A DNA stretch of 64,000 nucleotides from positions 124,001 to 188,000 of the forward strand of contig NZ_JOFJ01000001.1 in assembly GCF_000718255.1 (NCBI RefSeq), written 5' to 3'. Numbering within the stretch: the stretch's first letter is position 1; each line of letters opens with the position of its first letter. The stretch is from Spirillospora albida (GTDB lineage: Bacteria > Actinomycetota > Actinomycetes > Streptosporangiales > Streptosporangiaceae). The notes under the pieces are model-generated. The model did not search any database. It was not told the origin of the DNA and saw nothing but the letters and a program-made list of their open reading frames with translations. This document shows positions 58,213 through 64,000 of this stretch, in pieces. A program made the translations under genes and the position numbers.

Positions 58213-61200
58213 GTGACCCGTCAGTTCAGGCCACTGCCCGCGCAGGTCGATCTGCCCGCCCTGGAGCGGGACATGCTGCGCCGCTGGCAGGCCGGCAAGG
58301 TCTTCGAACGGTCCCTGGAGCGCACCGCGTCCGGGACGCCCTGGGTGTTCTACGAGGGGCCGCCGACCGCGAACGGGATGCCCGGCGTGCACCACGTCGA
58401 GGCCCGCGTCTTCAAGGACGTCTTCCCCCGCTTCAAGACGATGAAGGGGCACCACGTCCCGCGCAAGGCCGGCTGGGACTGCCACGGCCTCCCCGTCGAG
58501 GTCGCCGTCGAGAAGGAACTCGGGCTCACCGGCAAGAAGGACATCGAGGAGTACGGCGTCGCGGAGTTCAACGACCGCTGCCGCGAGTCCGTCCTCCGCC
58601 ACGTGGACGCGTTCGAGGAGATGACCGAGCGGATGGGCTACTGGGTCGACACGGCCCAGGCCTACCGCACGATGGACCCCGAGTACGTCGAGGCCGTGTG
58701 GTGGTCCCTCAAGCAGGTCTTCGACAAGGGCCTGCTGTTCCGCGACTTCCGCATCACCCCGTACTGCCCCCGCTGCGGGACGGGCCTGTCCGACCACGAA
58801 CTGGGCCAGCCGGGCGGGTACGAGACGGTGACGAGCCCGTCGGTGTACGTGCGGATGCCGGTCGCGTCCGGGCCGCTCGCCGACCTCGGCGCCGCCCTCC
58901 TCATCTGGACCACGACGCCGTGGACGCTCGTGTCCAACACCGCCGTGGCCGTCCACCCCGACGTCACCTACGTCGCCGCCCGCCCCGCCGGGTCCGACGA
59001 GGTCCTCGTGGTGGCGGAGCCGCTGCTCGCACAGGTCCTCGGCGAGGACGCCGAGCGCCTCGCCGTCTTCCGGGGCACCGAGCTGGAGCGCACCCCCTAC
59101 CGGCGCCCCTTCGAGCTGGTCGAGATCCCGGACGCGCACTACGTCGTCCTGGGCGACTACGTCACCGTCGAGGACGGCACCGGGCTCGTCCACCAGGCGC
59201 CCGCGTTCGGCGCCGACGACATGACCGTCTGCAAGAACTACGGCATGCCGGTCGTGAACCCCGTCGGGCCGGACGGCCGGTTCCTCGGCGACGTCCCCCT
59301 GGTGGGCGGGAGGTTCTTCAAGGACGCCGACGAGGCCCTCACCGACGACCTGCGGGCCCGCGGGCTGCTGTTCCGCGGCGGGCACTTCGAGCACAGCTAC
59401 CCGCACTGCTGGCGCTGCCACACCGCGCTCCTCTACTACGCGCTGCCCGCCTGGTACATCCGCACCACGCAGATCAAGCAGCGGCTCCTGGAGGAGAACG
59501 AGAAGACCAACTGGTTCCCCGAGACCGTCAAGACCGGCCGGTACGGGGAGTGGCTCCGCAACAACGTCGACTGGTCGCTGTCCCGCAGCCGCTACTGGGG
59601 CACGCCCCTGCCCTTGTGGGTCTGCACCGCCGACGAGGACCACGTCACCTGCGTCGGGTCCCTCGCGGAGCTGGGCGAACTCGCCGGCTCCGACATGTCG
59701 TCGCTCGACCCGCACCGCCCGTACGTCGACGACGTGACGTTCCCCTGCCCCGCCCGTGTCGGGGACGCCGAATCGGACAGGTGCGGGGCGCAGGCGCGGC
59801 GCGTCCCCGACGTCATCGACGCCTGGTACGACTCCGGCTCGATGCCGTTCGCGCAGTGGGGGGCGCCCCACCGCGACAAGGACGTGTTCGAGGCCGCCTA
59901 CCCGGCCCAGTACATCTGCGAGGCGCAGGACCAGACCCGCGGCTGGTTCTACTCCCTCATGGCCGTCGGGACGCTCGTGTTCGACAGGTCGTCCTACGAG
60001 AACGTCCTCTGCCTCGGGCTCATCCTCGCCGAGGACGGCCGCAAGATGAGCAAGCACCTCGGCAACGTCCTGCGGCCCATCCCGCTGATGGACCGGCACG
60101 GCGCCGACGCGCTCCGCTGGTACATGCTGGCGTCCGGGCTGCCGTGGGCGTCGCGCCGGGTCGGGCACGGCGCGCTGGAGGAGATCGTCCGGAAGGTCCT
60201 CCTGACCTACTGGAACACGGCGTCGTTCTTCGTCCTGTACTCCAACGCCGCCGCCTCCCAGGGCCGCGCCTGGACGCCGGACCGGCTCGGCGAGGCCCCC
60301 GCGCCCGCGGACCGGCCGCTGCTGGACCGGTGGGCGCTCGCCGAGCTCCACCGGACGATCCGGGAGGTCGACACCGCGCTCGAGGGGTTCGACACCGCCC
60401 GCGCCGGGCGCCGCCTCGCCGAGTTCGTCGACGACCTGTCCAACTGGTACGTGCGCCGGTCCCGGCGCCGCTTCTGGGAGGGCCCGGAGACGCCCGAGGG
60501 CGCCTCTGCGTTCGCGACCCTCTACGAATGCCTGGAGACCCTCACCCGGCTCATGGCGCCGATGGTGCCGTTCGTCACCGACCACGTCTGGGACGTCATC
60601 CGCCCCGAGGCCGGACCCGACTCGGTCCACCTCGCCGAGTGGCCCGCCGCCCGCGCGGACCTCGTCGACGAGGACCTCAGCGCGCAGATGGCGCTCGTCC
60701 GGCGGCTCGTCGAACTCGGCCGCTCCGCGCGCGCCGCCAGCGGCGTCCGCACCCGCCAGCCGCTCGGCCGCGCCCTCGTCGGCGCGCCCGGCTGGGCGGC
60801 GCTGCCCCCGCAGCTGCGCGCCCAGATCTCCGAGGAGCTGAACGTCCTCGCCTTCGAGGAGCTCTCCTCCATCGGCGGCGACCTGGTCGAGTACGAGGTC
60901 AAGCCGAACTTCCGGGAACTCGGCAAGCGGTACGCCAAGGACACCCCGAAGGTCGCGAAGGCCGTCACCGCCGCCGACCCCGCGGCCCTCGTGCACGCCC
61001 TGCGCGACGCGGGCACCACGAGCGTCGACGTGGACGGGCTCGGCGCGGTGGCCCTCTCCCCCGACGACGTGATCGTCACCGAGCGGCCGCGCAGCGGCTG
61101 GGCGGTGGAGAGCGCCGCGGGCGAGACCGTCGCCCTCGACCTCACCATCACCGCGGAGCTGCGCCGGGCCGGACTCGTCCGCGAGGTGGTCCGGCTCGTC

Positions 61201-61416
61201 CAGGAGGCCCGCAAGGACCTCGGCCTGGACGTCACGGACCGGATCGAGCTGAACTGGGAGGCCGCCGGGGACGACCTCGCCGAGGCGCTGCGCGCGCACG
61301 GCGCCGAGGTCGCCGCCGAGGTCCTCGCCGACAGCGTCGCCGAGGGCCGTCCGGCGGGCGTCCAGGGCGGCCGCGACGACGAACTCGGCTTCGCCTACTG
61401 GATCAGGAAGAGCTGA
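58213..61416 (+). CDS. ileS: isoleucyl-tRNA synthetase, type 2, with GVHH in place of HxGH
   Basis: 1067 aa from GTG 58213, 9 nt after the GGAGG exposed by the T-box. Class I synthetase: Rossmann core, a CP1 editing domain (TTTPWTLVSNTAVAVHPDVT; HQAPAFGADDMTVCKNYGMP), KMSKH at GRKMSKHLGN, and anticodon-binding and C-terminal domains. The overall sequence and length are of the eukaryote-like IleS2 class, the one linked to mupirocin resistance. The first signature reads PPTANGMPGVHHVEARVFKD, i.e. G-V-H-H where most enzymes have H-x-G-H. That swapped form is known in some IleS2 proteins and associated with very high mupirocin resistance. The enzyme is otherwise complete. Confidence 0.96.
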   Translation: MTRQFRPLPAQVDLPALERDMLRRWQAGKVFERSLERTASGTPWVFYEGPPTANGMPGVHHVEARVFKDVFPRFKTMKGHHVPRKAGWDCHGLPVEVAVEKELGLTGKKDIEEYGVAEFNDRCRESVLRHVDAFEEMTERMGYWVDTAQAYRTMDPEYVEAVWWSLKQVFDKGLLFRDFRITPYCPRCGTGLSDHELGQPGGYETVTSPSVYVRMPVASGPLADLGAALLIWTTTPWTLVSNTAVAVHPDVTYVAARPAGSDEVLVVAEPLLAQVLGEDAERLAVFRGTELERTPYRRPFELVEIPDAHYVVLGDYVTVEDGTGLVHQAPAFGADDMTVCKNYGMPVVNPVGPDGRFLGDVPLVGGRFFKDADEALTDDLRARGLLFRGGHFEHSYPHCWRCHTALLYYALPAWYIRTTQIKQRLLEENEKTNWFPETVKTGRYGEWLRNNVDWSLSRSRYWGTPLPLWVCTADEDHVTCVGSLAELGELAGSDMSSLDPHRPYVDDVTFPCPARVGDAESDRCGAQARRVPDVIDAWYDSGSMPFAQWGAPHRDKDVFEAAYPAQYICEAQDQTRGWFYSLMAVGTLVFDRSSYENVLCLGLILAEDGRKMSKHLGNVLRPIPLMDRHGADALRWYMLASGLPWASRRVGHGALEEIVRKVLLTYWNTASFFVLYSNAAASQGRAWTPDRLGEAPAPADRPLLDRWALAELHRTIREVDTALEGFDTARAGRRLAEFVDDLSNWYVRRSRRRFWEGPETPEGASAFATLYECLETLTRLMAPMVPFVTDHVWDVIRPEAGPDSVHLAEWPAARADLVDEDLSAQMALVRRLVELGRSARAASGVRTRQPLGRALVGAPGWAALPPQLRAQISEELNVLAFEELSSIGGDLVEYEVKPNFRELGKRYAKDTPKVAKAVTAADPAALVHALRDAGTTSVDVDGLGAVALSPDDVIVTERPRSGWAVESAAGETVALDLTITAELRRAGLVREVVRLVQEARKDLGLDVTDRIELNWEAAGDDLAEALRAHGAEVAAEVLADSVAEGRPAGVQGGRDDELGFAYWIRKS

Positions 61417-61422
61417 GAGGGG

Positions 61423-62178
61423 TCACTCCCGCCGGCGTCCGGCGCGCGGTTCCGCGCGTCGGCGCCGGTGCTCCACGTGGCGCTCGAGGATCTCCTCGTG
61501 GCGTTCGAGGGTCTCCTCGCGGTGCCTGCGCCGCATCTCGCGGTGCCGCTCCCGGATCCGGTCCTTGAGGCGGTCCTCGCCCGGCCCGCGGCGCTTCACC
61601 GATACCCCGCCGAAGATCACCAGGCCGGTGATCCGGATGACGGGGGCGTCAGGGTCGATGACGTCGTCGTCCGGCAGGTCGGCACCGCCGAAGACGGCGG
61701 TGGGCGAGCAGATCACCCGCACCCCCGGCGGAACGGTGATATCGACACCGCCGAACAGGCACGTGACGTTCACCGTGACCTCGCGCCGGCTCAGCACCGC
61801 CTGCCGGAAGTCGAGCTCCGCCCCGCCGAACACGCAGGTGACGGACATGGCTGGCTCGACCAGCCACCGCCCCTTCCGCTGCACCCCGGAGAAGACCGCG
61901 ACGAGGGCGGACGGCTGCGCGGGCGGCGGAAGCCGCGCCTCCTCCTTGCGGAGGTTCACCTGGGGCGCCTCGTCGGCGGGCAGGTCGCCGAGGACCGGCT
62001 CCAGGTCGGCGTAGGTCTTGGCGCGATAGACGACGTCGATGCGCTCGGCATGCTCCTCCGGCGTGATGCGCCCCTCCGCGAGCGCCTCGCGCAGCCGGTC
62101 GGCGACCCGGTCACGGTCGGCGTCCGATGCGCGCAGCGCCGGGGGCTCGGTGGCGGAGGATGGTTCGGGTAGGTTCAC
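61423..62178 (-). CDS. DUF1707 / LiaF-like C-terminal domain protein with charged tail
   Basis: 251 aa. The N-terminal DUF1707 (about 14-70: LRASDADRDRVADRLREALA followed by EGRITPEEHAERIDVVYRA) is a SHOCT-like helical domain typical of actinobacteria. The middle (about 90-200) repeats V-x-C-x-F-G-G strands (SVTCVFGGAELDFR, VTCLFGGVDITVPPGV, PTAVFGGADLPDD), as in the LiaF/cell-wall-antibiotic response domain. The last 50 residues alternate Arg, Glu and His (ERHREMRRRHREETLERHEE) and look like a long charged helix. There is no membrane segment, unlike LiaF. Role unknown. It converges on ileS with a 6-bp gap. Confidence 0.82.
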   Translation of the reverse strand: MNLPEPSSATEPPALRASDADRDRVADRLREALAEGRITPEEHAERIDVVYRAKTYADLEPVLGDLPADEAPQVNLRKEEARLPPPAQPSALVAVFSGVQRKGRWLVEPAMSVTCVFGGAELDFRQAVLSRREVTVNVTCLFGGVDITVPPGVRVICSPTAVFGGADLPDDDVIDPDAPVIRITGLVIFGGVSVKRRGPGEDRLKDRIRERHREMRRRHREETLERHEEILERHVEHRRRRAEPRAGRRRE

Positions 62179-62230
62179 CCGCCCATCATCGCAAACGCGA
62201 TAGGTCTCGAAAAAGGCCCAGAGACGAAGA

Positions 62231-62257
62231 ACCCCCGTCCGTTTTCCGGACGGGGGT
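62231..62257. terminator. terminator hairpin between the DUF1707 and 62280 genes
   Basis: An 11-bp perfect stem (62231-62241 with 62247-62257) with loop TTTTC lies 23 bp past the stop of the minus-strand gene at 62280. It terminates that transcript before the DUF1707 start at 62178. Confidence 0.8.
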
Positions 62258-62279
62258 TTCGAGTGCCGGCCGGCGGCCG

Positions 62280-63476
62280 TCAGGCGTCGGGCCGGCAGAC
62301 CAGGCAGGGGGTGCAGCCGCGGGCCTTCGCCTCGGCGCGGGACAGGGCCTCCAAGTCGTCCGCCTCGTCACCGATGTCCTCGATGAGGGCGCAGTCGGTG
62401 CGGTGGTAGCGCTTCGTGCCGCTCAGGATCCGGACCTGGGGGTCTTCGGCGCCCCCGGCGCCGTCGTCGGCGGCCTCGTCGGGCGCGTCCCCGCCGGGCG
62501 TGGGCTGCACGGGTTCGGAGGCGGCGTCCTGTTCGTTCTCGTCCGGCTCGCCCGTGGCCGGCGCGTAGTCGGCGTCAGCGGGCTTCTCGTCCGCGGCCGC
62601 GACATCGGAGTCCGGCGCGGTGCTCCGCGGCCCGTCCGTGGCCGTGGAGCTCTTCCAGGGAGACTCCGCCACCGTCTCGGAGGACGCCCAGAGGGGCTCG
62701 GGGGTGTCCTCGCGGTCCGGCTCGGCCGACTTGCGGAAGATCTCCGTGGGACGGGCGTCCTCGGGCGCTCCGGACGGGGCCGGGGACGGCTTCGCCAGGC
62801 CCGCCAGGCCGCCGGGGCCCTCCGCGCCCGCCTCCAGGTCGACCCGGGTCACCTCGGACGGCTTTCCGGACACCTTCTCGGACGCCTGCTCGCGGGCCGC
62901 CGGGACCGACACCGCGGCGCGCGCCGCCAGGGCGGTGTCGGGCATGCAGGCGGTGCAGGGGCTGAACCCCTCCTCCTTGGCCTCCGCGTACGTCAGCTCC
63001 TCGGTGTCGCGGCCGGCGAGCTGCCGGCACGTGTCGAGGTGGTACCGCTTGCGGCCGCGGACGACGAACACCAGCGCGTCGTCGGGGACGTCGGCGGGCA
63101 GCGCGGGGATCTCCACCGCGTCGTCGGCCGGGACCGCGGGCTTCTCCGCGCCTTCGGCGGGCTTCGGCCCGGCGGACTTGCCGGGCGCCGGCCGGGACGC
63201 CTTCGCGGGCGGCGGCAGCACCGCCTTCGCGGACTTCTTCCGCTTCCTGGCCCTGGCCGGGGCCGGAGAGGCACCCGACCCGAACAGCTCCTTGCGGCGC
63301 AGGAACACCCCGATGGCCAGGCACAGCGCGGACACGATGCTGACGGCGATCGATATGTAGATCACGGTCAGGGCGTCCAGCCCGAAGATCGCGGCGCTGT
63401 CCCCGTTACCGGCGACGATGCCGGCGACCAGCAGGGCGATCGCCACCACCACGAGCACGCCACTCAGGATGATCAC
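62280..63476 (-). CDS. membrane protein with two Ada-like cysteine modules
   Basis: 398 aa. Two membrane segments (about 2-22 and 37-59) are followed by a basic, Ala/Pro/Lys-rich stretch. The first module is KRYHLDTCRQLAGRDTEELT with AEAKEEGFSPCTACMPDT (about 143-182). A disordered Glu/Ser/Pro-rich linker of about 175 residues follows, then the second module KRYHRTDCALIEDIGDEADD with SRAEAKARGCTPCLVCRPDA at the extreme C-terminus. Both have Y-H-x3-C-...-A-E-A-x3-G-x2-P-C-x2-C, a pattern found in Ada-type metal-binding folds and at the end of some nucleases. Three Cys plus His could bind zinc. The function is unknown. Its neighbour is divIVA. Confidence 0.75.
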   Translation of the reverse strand: MIILSGVLVVVAIALLVAGIVAGNGDSAAIFGLDALTVIYISIAVSIVSALCLAIGVFLRRKELFGSGASPAPARARKRKKSAKAVLPPPAKASRPAPGKSAGPKPAEGAEKPAVPADDAVEIPALPADVPDDALVFVVRGRKRYHLDTCRQLAGRDTEELTYAEAKEEGFSPCTACMPDTALAARAAVSVPAAREQASEKVSGKPSEVTRVDLEAGAEGPGGLAGLAKPSPAPSGAPEDARPTEIFRKSAEPDREDTPEPLWASSETVAESPWKSSTATDGPRSTAPDSDVAAADEKPADADYAPATGEPDENEQDAASEPVQPTPGGDAPDEAADDGAGGAEDPQVRILSGTKRYHRTDCALIEDIGDEADDLEALSRAEAKARGCTPCLVCRPDA

Positions 63477-63660
63477 AGGGTCTCTCTCCCTCGTTCAACA
63501 CACCGCTCGGCCCCGGGCCGTCGTACCGGCCCGGTGGGCGACGCCACAGTACTCCCCGGCCGGCCCGCGGCGCGGGCGGCCACCGGCCCGCCGCCGGGAT
63601 GGCGGCGATGCCATCCCCGGCGCGGCGAACGGGAAGACACTATCGCCTGCGGTGCCCCGC

Positions 63661-64000
63661 TCAGCGCCGGTCGTGCGGCGGATTGTCCCCGCCGGAGTGG
63701 AACGCACCGGTCGCCGAGTGCTGCACCTGCTGGGTGTGCTCGGCGGGTGACGGGAACGGGGACGGGCCGGCGGTGCCGTTGCGGTTCTCCGCGTGCGGCA
63801 GCGCGTTCTGCGGACCCGCCTGGGGAGCGCCCTGCGGGCCGGCCGGGACGGCGGCGAACGCGCCGGTCTCGTTGCTGCCCGCCTCGAGGTCGCGCAGCTG
63901 GCCCTCCAGATAGAGCTTCAGCCGGCTGCGGTACTCGCGCTCGAACGCGCGCAGGTGGTCGACCTCGCGCTCCAGTTCCTCGCGCTGCTGCACGAGCGAG
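63661..64000 (-). CDS. DivIVA/Wag31-type polar growth protein, C-terminal fragment (runs off window end)
   Basis: 113 codons remain, open past 64000. The reading begins in a coiled coil, SLVQQREELEREVDHLRAFE followed by REYRSRLKLYLEGQLRDLEA. This is the conserved end of actinobacterial DivIVA (Wag31), which recruits cell-wall synthesis to the poles. A Gln/Pro/Gly-rich tail (about 75 residues, ending NPPHDRR) follows. The N-terminal membrane-binding domain lies outside. The position beside ileS/lspA agrees with the conserved actinobacterial order. Confidence 0.88.
   Translation of the reverse strand, partial: SLVQQREELEREVDHLRAFEREYRSRLKLYLEGQLRDLEAGSNETGAFAAVPAGPQGAPQAGPQNALPHAENRNGTAGPSPFPSPAEHTQQVQHSATGAFHSGGDNPPHDRR

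Overview
The window is a gene-dense stretch of chromosome from a very GC-rich actinomycete. Third codon positions are almost always G or C, GTG starts are frequent, and the tRNA gene carries no encoded CCA. The gene order is the conserved actinobacterial segment that in Mycobacterium tuberculosis runs from wag31/ileS through dnaE1, the his and trp genes, lgt, gltBD, pyk and the ANTAR regulator pdtaR to polA, read here in the opposite direction. Family content (IleS of the second type with a T-box, DUF6882, paired ABC exporter halves) would fit a Streptosporangiales/Thermomonosporaceae-type organism such as Actinomadura; that placement is inference. No phage, transposon, CRISPR array or plasmid function is visible. 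The only element with a mobile flavour is a broken HTH/LAGLIDADG-like gene beside a tRNA-Leu.

Layout, left to right. 1-1.4 kb: 5' end of polA, a hotdog thioesterase and a lipoprotein. 1.4-6.6 kb: a complete branched-chain amino acid ABC importer (livJ-H-M-G-F, minus strand) with a GlnR-like box upstream. 6.8-10 kb: ANTAR response regulator, tRNA-Leu(CAA), the broken gene and pyruvate kinase. 10-13 kb: DJ-1/PfpI protein, AraC-type regulator, toroid-fold protein, GNAT. 13-19 kb: gltB-gltD glutamate synthase. 19-24.9 kb: two paralogous membrane-anchored proteins, a VIT1/CCC1 transporter, lgt with an acidic tail, and a DsbA-like/VKOR pair. 25-30.3 kb: trpA-trpB-trpC, a DUF2752 protein, an orphan OmpR-type regulator, a Trp-associated membrane protein and hisI. 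trpE is not at its usual place and trpF is absent; PriA (hisA) at 42 kb would fill the trpF role. 30.4-41.3 kb: cold-shock protein, TIGR03085 protein, heterodimeric ABC exporter, several accessory and lipoprotein genes, CocE-type hydrolase. 41.3-46.6 kb: hisD-C-B-(56-aa membrane protein)-H-A-F, nearly all overlapping. 46.7-50.3 kb: PhzF, Lon-N protein, YbaK, DUF2567, DUF6882. 50.3-55.7 kb: dnaE, then a probable attenuated operon of chorismate mutase and azlC-azlD. 55.7-64 kb: rluD-lspA-dksA/traR, T-box-controlled ileS, a DUF1707 protein, a membrane protein with two Ada-like cysteine modules, and the 3' end of divIVA/wag31.

Functionally the window joins nitrogen and amino acid metabolism (liv, glt, trp, his, chorismate mutase, azlCD), envelope biogenesis (lgt, lspA, VKOR/DsbA, divIVA) and replication/translation (polA, dnaE, ileS, rluD). 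The regulatory points most worth attention are a candidate ribosome-mediated attenuator with a 21-codon leader peptide ahead of chorismate mutase (54.1-54.3 kb), a translational T-box ahead of an IleS whose HxGH signature reads GVHH, an unpaired response regulator inside the trp/his operon, and a recurring promoter design in which a TANNNT hexamer lies 6-9 nt before the start codon (leaderless mRNAs).
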